Positions 8,278 to 16,384 of a stretch of DNA of 35,422 nt are shown one piece after another. Positions within the stretch are counted from its first letter, which is position 1. Each line of letters opens with the position of its first letter. Location: NCBI GenBank assembly GCA_013216015.1, contig JABSOI010000062.1:1-35422 (forward strand), written 5' to 3'. A program made the translations under genes and the position numbers. Origin of the DNA: Alteromonadaceae bacterium (GTDB taxonomy: Bacteria > Pseudomonadota > Gammaproteobacteria > Enterobacterales > Alteromonadaceae). The notes beneath the pieces are model-generated. The model was not told the DNA's origin. It made no database searches and was given only the letters and a program-made list of their open reading frames with translations.

Positions 8278-9135
8278 GTGCCTAGTAGTAACATTTCCAA
8301 TGAACCAACGCCACATGTGCAGATGGTCAGAACTCAGTCCCAGGAACCTAATTCCCATAAACCTGAATCTTCTAAATTTAGATTTAGTTTATCAAATATT
8401 AATCCGCTGTGGTTGATTTTAACAATATTAGTTTTTTCTGCTCTACTTAAACTGGGATCCTGGCAAAATGACCGAGCATTGGAAAAAGAGCTCCGCCTGG
8501 AACGGATCTCTGAGCTTAAACAGCAAAAAGCTATTTCACTTTCCCAGGTTTTGCTGTTAGCCAAATCTCACCAACCTGATTATATTAACGACTTTCCGGT
8601 AATCATTAATGGTTCTTTCGATCCGAAATTTGTTTTTCTTCATGATAATCAAGTTAATGGTGGATCTTTAGGTTATAGAGTTCTGCAAGTGGTTCAAGTA
8701 GGGGAGCATGCAGTGCTGGTTAATTTGGGTTGGGTGCAAGGTTCTATTAACCGACAAGAGTTACCTGATATTACTCCATTTGCAGGAAAAATTGAGTTTC
8801 GAGGGAATATTCGTTTTGTAGAAACGGGTATAATGTTAATGGAGCAGAAATTCGATAATAAACAATGGCCATTACGGATTCAACAAATAGAGCTTAAAAA
8901 GTTTTCACAATTAATTGACCTTAAGCTATTGCCCTTTGTGGTTTACTTAGATAAAAATGAATCTCTGGGTTATGAAAAAAACTGGCAACCAATAGTTATG
9001 CCACCAGAAAAACATCGTGCTTATGCGTTTCAATGGTTCAGTTTAGCCATTGCCTGGATTACATTGATGATATGGGCGACTATACGCTTGGGTAAAAATA
9101 ATCATGAAAACACAAATAGCTCAGATAGCAATTAG
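8278..9135 (+). CDS. SURF1-family cytochrome oxidase assembly protein
   Basis: SURF1 proteins help insert heme a into subunit I. The 285-residue protein has the family topology: a membrane helix at about 43-62, a periplasmic domain of about 190 residues, and a second helix at about 252-270. Landmarks are LGSWQNDRALEKE after the first helix and AYAFQWFSLA at the start of the last. The N-terminal 40 residues are polar and longer than usual. The start is taken as GTG 8278, with AAGGAAG 11 nt upstream; the next in-frame ATG, 15 codons on, has no ribosome site. It begins the second plus-strand run of the locus (surf1, Sco-like, ctaA, ctaB). Confidence 0.92.
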   Translation: MPSSNISNEPTPHVQMVRTQSQEPNSHKPESSKFRFSLSNINPLWLILTILVFSALLKLGSWQNDRALEKELRLERISELKQQKAISLSQVLLLAKSHQPDYINDFPVIINGSFDPKFVFLHDNQVNGGSLGYRVLQVVQVGEHAVLVNLGWVQGSINRQELPDITPFAGKIEFRGNIRFVETGIMLMEQKFDNKQWPLRIQQIELKKFSQLIDLKLLPFVVYLDKNESLGYEKNWQPIVMPPEKHRAYAFQWFSLAIAWITLMIWATIRLGKNNHENTNSSDSN

Positions 9136-9193
9136 TAGTTTCTAGTTAGTAGTTAGTTGTAAAGAATAACAAGAATAAAAGGGCTTAAGAAGT

Positions 9194-9763
9194 ATGAGTA
9201 ATTTAAAAGTTTCCCAAAACAAAAAATCAAGAACAAGTTTATTTTTATTACTGGCAGCGTTTGCTTTACCAATAATCGTAGCAAAATTTGCTTTAGAGCA
9301 GAATTGGCTTGATTCTGCCGTTACCAATAAGGGTGAACTATTGGAAAACGAATTAACTTTGAGTCAAATAGGCCTCGATATTGCTGATTATGATAAAAAA
9401 TGGTTAATTTTATATACCTTGCCAGTAAAGTGTGGAAATGAATGTGAAAAGGCGTTAGAGAGTGTACATAATACCTACGTTGCTTTGGGTAAAGAAATGC
9501 CAAGAGTAATACCGGTTGCTTTAACGCAGCGTCCGTTTTCACCAGAGCAAATTACTCAGATTAAACAAAGTAAATGGCGTGTACAAGACATGCCCAGTGT
9601 AGCTAAGGACCATTTAGAACATTCAAAAGTATTTATTGTTGACCCACTTGGTAATATTATTTTAGTTCATCAAATTCCTGCAGATGTAAAAAAGTTACCG
9701 GAATTTGGCAAGCAAATTTTAGCCGATATGAAAAAATTGTTAAAATATTCAAGGATTGGTTAA
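9194..9763 (+). CDS. Membrane-anchored Sco-like thioredoxin-fold protein
   Basis: Homologues in alteromonad cox clusters are usually called hypothetical. The 189-residue protein has a basic N-terminus, one membrane anchor (about 14-31) and a soluble domain. That domain carries a CxxxC pair (Cys80, Cys84, in VKCGNECEKA) after the strand LILYTLP, and a later His143 in EHSKVFIVDPLG. The spacing parallels the Sco copper chaperone of this same locus (Cys74, Cys78, His175, in DHSASLVLINPEG). It is therefore probably a shortened Sco relative, with all three candidate copper or redox ligands kept. It lies between surf1 and ctaA, whose start codon follows its stop by 1 nt. Copper delivery or cysteine reduction for CuA is a reasonable but untested guess. 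Confidence 0.82.
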   Translation: MSNLKVSQNKKSRTSLFLLLAAFALPIIVAKFALEQNWLDSAVTNKGELLENELTLSQIGLDIADYDKKWLILYTLPVKCGNECEKALESVHNTYVALGKEMPRVIPVALTQRPFSPEQITQIKQSKWRVQDMPSVAKDHLEHSKVFIVDPLGNIILVHQIPADVKKLPEFGKQILADMKKLLKYSRIG

Positions 9764-9764
9764 T

Positions 9765-10781
9765 ATGAACTATTTTACTAATAATCAGGACGTTGTGATC
9801 AGAAGATTGGTTTTTGCCAGTATTCTTTTGGCGTTAGTTGTAGTGAGTTTAGGGGCGTATACCCGTTTAACCCATGCAGGTTTAGGTTGTCCTGATTGGC
9901 CCGGTTGCTATGGTATGATCGATGTTCCCGAAACAACTGAGCAAATATCTATTGCGGAACGTGCATTTCCAGATCGCCCGGTAGAGCCTGCTAAAGCGTG
10001 GAATGAAATGATCCATCGTTATTTTGCCGGTACATTAGGCTTGTTAATTCTAGGCATAGCATTATTATCACTAAAGCGTAGAAGAGAAGGGAAACCAGTA
10101 ATTCTACCTTTGTTTATTTTATCTGTGGTAATATTTCAAGCGGCTTTAGGGATGTGGACCGTGACCATGAAGCTAATGCCTGTCGTTGTGATGGGACATT
10201 TATTAGGTGGTTTTACTACATTATGTTTATTGTTTCTACTGTATATACGTTTAGACCCAAATAGAATGACAAGAGATGATTCGTCAATTAAAAAATACAG
10301 TAAATATGCAATGTTGGGCATTATTATTCTTAGCGGGCAAATAGCTTTAGGTGGCTGGACATCATCTAATTATGCCGCACTCACTTGTACTGAATTACCA
10401 ATTTGTCAGTCGGGTTGGGCTGAGCAGCTTACCTTTGAAAATTCATTTGATTTAATTCCACCTGAACGTGAAACATACGAATTTGGGCATTTAGGCCATA
10501 ACGAACGGGTAACTATTCATGTAGTACATCGTTTAGGGGCAATTATTACCTCACTTTATTTAGCTTGGTTAATTTTAATGATCTTAATTAAATCACGAAC
10601 CGAGTTTTTCAGAAATTCAGCCAGAATAATAGCGGTAGCATTAGTGGTACAAGTCAGTTTAGGTATTAGTAATATTTGGTTTTCTTTACCTATATCGGTA
10701 GCTGTTAGTCATAATATAGTTGCCGCGTTGCTGATGTTAACGTTAATCAGATTAACTTATTGTTTAAAACGAAGGATTTAG
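9765..10781 (+). CDS. ctaA: Heme A synthase (COX15/CtaA)
   Basis: CtaA oxidises the methyl group of heme O to give heme A. The 338-residue protein has eight helices in two four-helix halves. Heme-ligand His residues are present in both: His84 (MIHRYFAG), His145 (VMGHLLGG), His255 (HVVHRLGA) and His316 (AVSHNIVA). Each half has a Cys pair in its periplasmic loop: Cys42/Cys48 in [10 protein letters not shown] and Cys208/Cys214 in CTELPIC. The ATG at 9765 is chosen for AAGGA 9 nt upstream; an in-frame TTG at 9756 is less likely. It follows the Sco-like gene by 1 nt and precedes ctaB by 10 nt, indicating one transcript. Confidence 0.96.
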   Translation: MNYFTNNQDVVIRRLVFASILLALVVVSLGAYTRLTHAGLGCPDWPGCYGMIDVPETTEQISIAERAFPDRPVEPAKAWNEMIHRYFAGTLGLLILGIALLSLKRRREGKPVILPLFILSVVIFQAALGMWTVTMKLMPVVVMGHLLGGFTTLCLLFLLYIRLDPNRMTRDDSSIKKYSKYAMLGIIILSGQIALGGWTSSNYAALTCTELPICQSGWAEQLTFENSFDLIPPERETYEFGHLGHNERVTIHVVHRLGAIITSLYLAWLILMILIKSRTEFFRNSARIIAVALVVQVSLGISNIWFSLPISVAVSHNIVAALLMLTLIRLTYCLKRRI

Positions 10782-10791
10782 AGGATTGCTT

Positions 10792-11718
10792 ATGAATAAA
10801 TCATCAACACTGGAAGCGAGTCCTACTAAACCGTTTACCACAAGATTAATAAAGAAGTTACGAGCTTATTACGATATCACCAAACCTAAAGTAGTTGCTT
10901 TACTCGTATTAACTGCGTTAGTGGGTATGAGCTTGTCGGTGCCAGGTGCAATTCCATGGCAACTACTCCTGCCTTCAATGTTAGGTATCGGTTTATTGTC
11001 ATCAGCTGCAGCAGCAATTAATCATATTGTTGATGAAAAGATTGATGCTCAGATGGGGCGTACCCATAATCGTCCGATACCTAATCAAATAATAACTGCT
11101 CAGAATGCTATTATGTTTGCCGTCTTCTTGGCGATATCAGGTTTTGTACTCCTATATTTTATGGTTAATGCTTTAACGGCCTGGTTGACCTTTGCAGGTT
11201 TAGTGGGTTATAGCTTTATTTATACTTTGTATTTGAAGCGGGCAACACCTCAAAATATTACTATTGGTGGTTTAGCTGGTGCTATTCCGCCATTACTTGG
11301 TTGGACAGCGATGACCAATGAAGTGCATCCACATGCGCTGTTATTAGTATTGTTGATTTTTACCTGGACACCACCACATTTTTGGGCATTGGCTATTCAT
11401 CGACAAAAAGAATATGCCAAAGTGAATATTCCAATGATGCCTGTGACACACGGTATTAATTTTACTAAAACCCAAATATTACTTTATACGGTTTTATTAT
11501 TTGTGGTTGGTTTACTGCCTTACCTTGTTGGTATGAGCAATTGGTTATATCTTATCGGTGCGGTGGTACTTAATTTAATTTTCTTTATTTATGCATGGAA
11601 ATTAAAATTCAATTCTGACGAAAATACTGCAATGGATACCTTTAAATTTTCCATTGTTCATTTAATGGTATTGTTTGTAGTGCTGTTACTGGATCATTAT
11701 CTTTTACCTATAGGTTAG
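10792..11718 (+). CDS. ctaB: Protoheme IX farnesyltransferase (heme O synthase)
   Basis: This enzyme (CtaB/CyoE) attaches a farnesyl group to heme B, giving heme O for CtaA. The 308-residue UbiA-type prenyltransferase has about nine helices. The first Asp-rich motif reads NHIVDEKID (Asn77, Asp81, Asp85) followed by MGRTHNRP, the allylic diphosphate/Mg site. The family segment [11 protein letters not shown] and the motif [11 protein letters not shown] follow near residue 200. The ATG at 10792 has AGAGGA 6 nt upstream; an in-frame TTG at 10786 overlaps that site and is rejected. Adjacent to ctaA, it completes the heme A pathway. Confidence 0.97.
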   Translation: MNKSSTLEASPTKPFTTRLIKKLRAYYDITKPKVVALLVLTALVGMSLSVPGAIPWQLLLPSMLGIGLLSSAAAAINHIVDEKIDAQMGRTHNRPIPNQIITAQNAIMFAVFLAISGFVLLYFMVNALTAWLTFAGLVGYSFIYTLYLKRATPQNITIGGLAGAIPPLLGWTAMTNEVHPHALLLVLLIFTWTPPHFWALAIHRQKEYAKVNIPMMPVTHGINFTKTQILLYTVLLFVVGLLPYLVGMSNWLYLIGAVVLNLIFFIYAWKLKFNSDENTAMDTFKFSIVHLMVLFVVLLLDHYLLPIG

Positions 11719-11725
11719 GGCATAT

Positions 11726-11762
11726 CTTAAAGGAATGGCTTAAAGGAATGGCTTAAAGGTAG
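11726..11762 (+). repeat. 13-bp tandem repeat (CTTAAAGGAATGG, about 2.8 copies)
   Basis: Two perfect copies (11726-11738, 11739-11751) and a partial third lie between ctaB and sco. Each unit carries an AAAGGA that resembles a ribosome site but is followed by no gene. Confidence 0.85.
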
Positions 11763-11769
11763 TTCTACG

Positions 11770-11796
11770 GATGGGTTGGCCACAGGCGTAACCCAT
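11770..11796. repeat. Dispersed hairpin element, copy 1 (ATGGGTT...AACCCAT)
   Basis: Inverted arms ATGGGTT and AACCCAT flank a 12-nt centre that includes GC...GCGT. Two further copies of the same design are at 22506-22529 and 24151-24177. All three are intergenic, so this is a REP-like family. Confidence 0.75.
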
Positions 11797-11880
11797 ATTC
11801 ATTTGGCACCAAACTTCAAATTTCAACTTGTTTTAAATGATGTCAGGTGTTTTTGAAGGATTAAACTAATAGATAAAAAT

Positions 11881-12546
11881 ATGAATAAATTACTCTACAT
11901 TATTGTTGCGTTAGCGTCACTTACTGCTGGCTCATTAGTCTTTTATAAATCGTATTACCTAGCTCAACCTGAGCATTCCTTGTATTACCAACAGCCACGC
12001 GTGCTAAAATCGTTTGAGTTGACTGATCATCAGGGTATTGCGTTTAACAACAAACAATTAAATGATAAGTGGTCATGGGTATTTTTTGGTTATACCTCTT
12101 GCCCTGACGTTTGTCCGACTACTTTGCAAGAGCTTAATTTTGTTTATGATGATTTGAAAGCAATAGCTCCGACCCAGGTATTATTGGTATCTGTAGATCC
12201 TAACCGTGATACTCAAGAAAAATTAGCCAGTTATATCGGTTATTTTAATCCTGAATTTAAAGCATTGAGAGCTGGTCACTCGGTATTATTTCCTTTTGCC
12301 CGCAATATGGGTTTGATGTATGCCATCACAGATGTTAAAAATACGGCTGAAAATGATAACCAGTCATCCGCATCTTATTCAGCTAACCGGTACTTAGTTG
12401 ATCATAGTGCTTCATTAGTTTTGATAAATCCTGAAGGTTTAATTGCAGCGATTTTTAAACCTGAACAGGAAATAGGGCAATTACCTACAATTGATGGCGA
12501 AAAACTGGTTAGCGACTTTGCTAAAATTGTGCGCTTATACCCTTAA
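11881..12546 (+). CDS. SCO1/SenC-family copper chaperone
   Basis: Sco proteins load copper into the CuA centre of subunit II. The 221-residue protein has an N-terminal membrane anchor (about 4-22) and a thioredoxin-fold domain with the copper ligands Cys74 and Cys78 (TSCPDVCPTT) and His175 (LVDHSASL). VSVDPNRDT near residue 104 is also typical. The start ATG is clear from the anchor, though the best ribosome site (GAAGGA) lies unusually far upstream. It follows ctaB after a 160-bp gap holding repeats, so it may have its own promoter. Confidence 0.95.
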   Translation: MNKLLYIIVALASLTAGSLVFYKSYYLAQPEHSLYYQQPRVLKSFELTDHQGIAFNNKQLNDKWSWVFFGYTSCPDVCPTTLQELNFVYDDLKAIAPTQVLLVSVDPNRDTQEKLASYIGYFNPEFKALRAGHSVLFPFARNMGLMYAITDVKNTAENDNQSSASYSANRYLVDHSASLVLINPEGLIAAIFKPEQEIGQLPTIDGEKLVSDFAKIVRLYP

Positions 12547-12573
12547 TTTATGCCTTTGAAGGTAAGTTCACAG

Positions 12574-12601
12574 CAGCAAATCAATGATAGTTGATTTGCT
12601 G
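12574..12601. terminator. Hairpin between convergent sco and deacetylase genes
   Basis: A perfect 11-bp stem CAGCAAATCAA / TTGATTTGCTG has a 6-nt loop. It lies midway between two convergent stop codons, so it can serve both transcripts. A T-run is lacking on both sides, so Rho-independent strength is uncertain. Confidence 0.7.
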
Positions 12602-12609
12602 GAGATAAG

Positions 12610-13659
12610 TTAAAGCGGATACCACTGACCCCCTTTTTTTAAAATAAACCAAGGTTTTGAATACCAGTAAAAACGTCCGGGATTGTTAATGCTGGGGGCG
12701 GTACAGTTACACCTTACGCGCCCTACAGGTAAGTCATCACTGAAGTTAACAGTAAAACTATAGTCATCCTGCCAGCTTATTTTTTGACGACCCAAACCTG
12801 AGATATAGCAGTTTAATTTGGATTTTTCAAAATCATCAATGGTAATATTAAAAGTTACAGAATGGCTTTGTTGATACTCAAAGATGGTTTCAGCATTTTT
12901 ACCGTGTAATTCAATGTTAAAAGCGAGCGTATTTACCTTATCACTAAGACTGGCAATTTTGTCATAAGGTTGAGACACAGGAAAACGCGGTATAATGGAT
13001 AAGTCTGTTGCTAAACCAACGGCACCAGATTGCTGAGTAAAGGCAACAAAATTATTTTGTTTGATCCAATGTTGAATAGCAGGCGAGTATTCACCGAAGG
13101 GATAGGCAAAATATCGCCAACTTTTTCCTGTTCTTTCCTTTATCAGTGCTTCACTTTGCAATAACTTATAGGTTTCTTTTTTAAACCATTCAGACTCATT
13201 GGTGCTTGTTGGGATTCTTGCCAGCGAATTATGGTCAAAACCGTGATTTGCAATGATCACACCTTCATCAGAAAACGTTTTTAATTGAGACCATGTCAGG
13301 TAGCTGCCGTAATTAAGCTGTACGGTGCTGGGATTGATGAAAATGGTATAAGGATAATTATATTGGTCGAGCAATGGTTTGGCATAGGTCAATATATCAA
13401 TATAAGCATCATCGAAGGTAATTGCGACTAGCTTATCCTTCAGTTCTTGTTGGTTTTTTATGGCATCAACAATCATAGACAGTGGCACAACGTTAAAGTT
13501 GTTGTCATTCAGGTATTGTAGATGTGCTGCAAACTGTTCTGGTGAAATACTGGTGCTTGTTGGCGTACTATCATTGACATGGTGATATTGTAAAATTACC
13601 GCACAATTTCCTGAAAGTTGAAAACAACAAAATATAAATGCTAGGAGATTTTTTTTCAT
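12610..13659 (-). CDS. Secreted polysaccharide deacetylase (NodB/CE4 fold)
   Basis: The enzyme probably removes N- or O-acetyl groups from a surface polysaccharide outside the inner membrane. The 349-residue protein has a signal peptide (about 1-20). Its NodB domain carries the CE4 motifs: TFDDAY with Asp83 and Asp84, the zinc-binding H-x3-H pair His139/His143 in NHGFDH, and RYFAYPFGE (about 182-190). A C-terminal beta-rich extension of about 110 residues contains two Cys near 290 and two near 318-320. The substrate is not determinable; PgaB/IcaB-like or capsule-related roles are possible. It is followed by the convergent sco gene. The ATG at 13659 fits the signal peptide. Confidence 0.9.
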   Translation of the reverse strand: MKKNLLAFIFCCFQLSGNCAVILQYHHVNDSTPTSTSISPEQFAAHLQYLNDNNFNVVPLSMIVDAIKNQQELKDKLVAITFDDAYIDILTYAKPLLDQYNYPYTIFINPSTVQLNYGSYLTWSQLKTFSDEGVIIANHGFDHNSLARIPTSTNESEWFKKETYKLLQSEALIKERTGKSWRYFAYPFGEYSPAIQHWIKQNNFVAFTQQSGAVGLATDLSIIPRFPVSQPYDKIASLSDKVNTLAFNIELHGKNAETIFEYQQSHSVTFNITIDDFEKSKLNCYISGLGRQKISWQDDYSFTVNFSDDLPVGRVRCNCTAPSINNPGRFYWYSKPWFILKKGGQWYPL

Positions 13660-13754
13660 ATGAACTTTCTGTTGATTAACCTACTGTTAGGGTAGAGCTT
13701 TTTTCAGGAAATACCTAATAAGTATGTAAAAATTTGTTATTTTTTTATGTGTGT

Positions 13755-15134
13755 TCACATAATATCCATCTGAGCACTAATTTTACGATAATCCCAGGCA
13801 AGCGTTAGCCCCCGCGTAAGCATAAATCCAGTAAAAGCAAACCATAGCCCATGATTGCCCCATTGGTAGGATAATCCAACAAAGACAAAAAATAATAAAC
13901 CTGACAATGCCATTGTATTTCGCATCTGTTTCGAGCGGGTTAACCCTATATAAACGCCATCTAACAGGAAAGATAACCAGGCAATTGTGCAGATCCCTAT
14001 CATCCAGGGCAAATATTGATTTACTACTATTAAAACATCAGGAAGGTCAGTTAATAACTCAACCCATGCATTACCCCAGAAAAGCAATCCTATGCCAAAG
14101 CAAAGGCCGATAAGTGCACTCCAGCAACCAGCAAGTATTACAATTTGGTTTATAGCCGACCAGTGGGATTTGTTTGTTGTTCCTTGCTGTTTTGCTTGTA
14201 GTGGAATCTGTGCCTGTCTCTGTTTTTTCGTTAGCTGTCCGTAAGCCTGTCCCACCAGAGATTCGGCTGCATAGGCAAAACCATCTAAAGCGTATGCAAC
14301 AAAAATAAATAAATTCAGCAATATGGCGTTTGCAGCTAAATAAATATCGCCAAGCTGTGCACCTCGTACAGTCATATAGGCTAAACAGATTTGTAATATT
14401 GATGACCGGATAAATATATCTTTATTAAGACTGAATAGCTGTTTAAATAATTTCCATCGCCAAATCAGATTATTGTTAATGTATTGTTTTAGTTCATCTT
14501 TCAACACGATTATAAGCAAGATTAAACCACAATAATCAGCTATTACTGATGCAATGGCTACGCCACTTACCCCCCAGTTCAGGCCAATGACAAACCATAG
14601 ATCTAAAATTATGTTAATAGAGTTAATGATAACCAGCTGTGCCACCACCCATTTAATACGTTGGCTGGCAATAAAATAACCTAGAAAGACAAGATTGATC
14701 AATGTAGCAGGCGTTGAGTAGATGCGTATTTCAAAATATTCTCGGCCATAAATTTGAACTTGCTCACTTCCTCCTATCACAGAAAAAGCAATTTGTTGAA
14801 TAGGCCATTGCAGTAAAAGAATTAACAGTGATGCCCCTATAGCAATTGCTAATGAATGCCAAAAATAATCCCATGCTTTATCCGTATTTAACTCGCCCAA
14901 TGCCTGTGAAATTATTCCTGTAGTGGACATTCGCAACGAGCCGGCAAGCCAAAATATAAGCGTTATTACCATTGTACCGACAGCTATTCCTCCTAGGTAA
15001 TAAGCATGTTCCAAATGGCCGATCACTGCGGTATCAACTAAACCTAATAATGGTGTGGTGATGTTTGAAAAAATCATAGGTAAAGCCAGCATTAATAGCT
15101 TTTTTTGAGAATTCTGCAGTGGGGGATTATTCAA
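13755..15134 (-). CDS. dinF: MATE-family transporter, DinF type
   Basis: This is an inner-membrane multidrug/toxic-compound exporter with 12 predicted helices in two halves, 459 residues. The start of the first helix is characteristic of DinF: LALPMIFSN, then LLGLVDTAVIGHL. A polar loop at about 297-322 (rich in Gln, Lys) separates the two halves. The start is uncertain: TTG at 15134 gives the usual length, while the first in-frame ATG is 14 codons on and would cut into the first helix. In E. coli dinF is co-transcribed with lexA and SOS-induced; here it is 11 kb away and no LexA box is visible upstream. The gene symbol rests on subfamily similarity. Confidence 0.88.
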   Translation of the reverse strand: MNNPPLQNSQKKLLMLALPMIFSNITTPLLGLVDTAVIGHLEHAYYLGGIAVGTMVITLIFWLAGSLRMSTTGIISQALGELNTDKAWDYFWHSLAIAIGASLLILLLQWPIQQIAFSVIGGSEQVQIYGREYFEIRIYSTPATLINLVFLGYFIASQRIKWVVAQLVIINSINIILDLWFVIGLNWGVSGVAIASVIADYCGLILLIIVLKDELKQYINNNLIWRWKLFKQLFSLNKDIFIRSSILQICLAYMTVRGAQLGDIYLAANAILLNLFIFVAYALDGFAYAAESLVGQAYGQLTKKQRQAQIPLQAKQQGTTNKSHWSAINQIVILAGCWSALIGLCFGIGLLFWGNAWVELLTDLPDVLIVVNQYLPWMIGICTIAWLSFLLDGVYIGLTRSKQMRNTMALSGLLFFVFVGLSYQWGNHGLWFAFTGFMLTRGLTLAWDYRKISAQMDIM

Positions 15135-15250
15135 GGTATTTTCTTTTAACAGATATCATGTGGATAATGTTTATTCCTGTGTCTGTAGAGGCACAGCTTT
15201 AATTTAGCCTTACTATCTTCAATAAATGCCTATATTAAATAATGACTATG

Positions 15251-15520
15251 TCAAAATTTCGTGTTCTTTCCTATGCGGGCTCTTTTTTTATTACGATTAA
15301 AAAGCCCTGCTAATCGATTGGCAAAAATACCGAGATAACCCCAAATAGAAACCAGACAACCACAACCGATAAAGGCTATACCTGGAAGTTGCCATAAATG
15401 GTGTTGATAATAACCTAAATATACAAAAGCTAATCCAACAACAAAAAGGCAAAGCCCATACAAAAATATGGTTAAACTACGTTGAGGATTTTGACCTAGT
15501 TTGTCTAATAACGATTTCAT
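15251..15520 (-). CDS. Small membrane protein, hypothetical (89 aa)
   Basis: I do not recognise a family. The protein has two hydrophobic helices (about 17-38 and 45-67), with the loop YYQHHLWQLP between them, and a strongly basic C-terminal tail (FNRNKKRARIGK). Both termini would face the cytoplasm by the positive-inside rule. The ribosome site is weak, but the reading frame and composition look real. It lies between nfuA and dinF on the same strand, with gaps of about 80 and 116 nt, so co-transcription is possible. Confidence 0.65.
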   Translation of the reverse strand: MKSLLDKLGQNPQRSLTIFLYGLCLFVVGLAFVYLGYYQHHLWQLPGIAFIGCGCLVSIWGYLGIFANRLAGLFNRNKKRARIGKNTKF

Positions 15521-15600
15521 TATATTTTAAGGGCTTTATGTCTAATAAATTAGTGTCTAATAAGTAAAGGTCTATAAGTCAGTAATTAACAGGTTAATGC

Positions 15601-16179
15601 TTAATAGTATGAATGCTCACCGCGTTGATGCTCAGTCATATCTCTTACTCCTTTAATTTCATCACCCATTTCTTCGACCAGCTGTTTTTCAATGCCTTCT
15701 TTCACTGTTAAATCTATTTGGCTACAACCGTTACAGCCACCACCAAATTGTAAAATAGCATAACCGTCTTCAGAAATTTCCACTAAAGTACATTCACCGC
15801 CATGTCCGGCTAATTGAGGGTTAACTTCTGCTTGTAAAAAGTAATTAACACGTTCAAACAACGGAGCGTCATCTGCAACTTTACGAAGTTTGGCATTCGG
15901 TGCTTTAAGCGTTAGTTGAGAGCCCATTTGATCTGTAGTGAAATCAATTTCAGCCTCTTCTAAAAAAGCTTTGCTTGCGCCATCAACAAGTGCATTAAAA
16001 CCATTGAAAGATAATATTATATCCTCAGCTTCTGCTGATTCTTCAGGACAGTAGGATACACCACATTCGGCACTGGCAGTACCAGGATTAATAACGAAGA
16101 CACGAATACTTGTACCTTCGGCCTGTTGGGATAATAACTTAACGAAATGGGCCTGAGCCGTGTCGGAAATATTGATCAT
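15601..16179 (-). CDS. nfuA: Fe-S biogenesis protein NfuA
   Basis: NfuA carries and transfers 4Fe-4S clusters, especially under iron or oxidative stress. The 192-residue protein has the degenerate A-type domain at the N-terminus (Cys39 and Cys44 in ECGVSYC) and the Nfu domain at the C-terminus with the cluster-binding CxxC, Cys149 and Cys152 in [15 protein letters not shown]. Length matches the E. coli protein closely. It is divergent from the M14 peptidase gene across a 205-bp gap. In enterics nfuA lies next to gntX/comF and bioH; here the same genes occur within 4 kb but are separated by the peptidase. Confidence 0.96.
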   Translation of the reverse strand: MINISDTAQAHFVKLLSQQAEGTSIRVFVINPGTASAECGVSYCPEESAEAEDIILSFNGFNALVDGASKAFLEEAEIDFTTDQMGSQLTLKAPNAKLRKVADDAPLFERVNYFLQAEVNPQLAGHGGECTLVEISEDGYAILQFGGGCNGCSQIDLTVKEGIEKQLVEEMGDEIKGVRDMTEHQRGEHSYY

Positions 16180-16384
16180 AGTTTTAGAACTCTCTTTTTC
16201 GGGTTGTTTTTAATAACTAATACCCGACTAAATTACTCAAGTATACCCATTTTACTCTTCTAAGGCATTCAGTGCCAGTAGTAGTTTGCCTATCTACACA
16301 AACTACTCTTATTATCCAGACAATCAAGATGATTTTATGTTTTATTTTTGCTATTTTATGCGAGCTGATAAAAAGGAAAGCTAA

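Noticed and set aside
13660-13754. LexA operator near the DinF-type gene
   Set aside because: No CTGT-N8-ACAG is present upstream of its start (15135-15250) or in the neighbouring gap, so SOS control of this copy is not supported.
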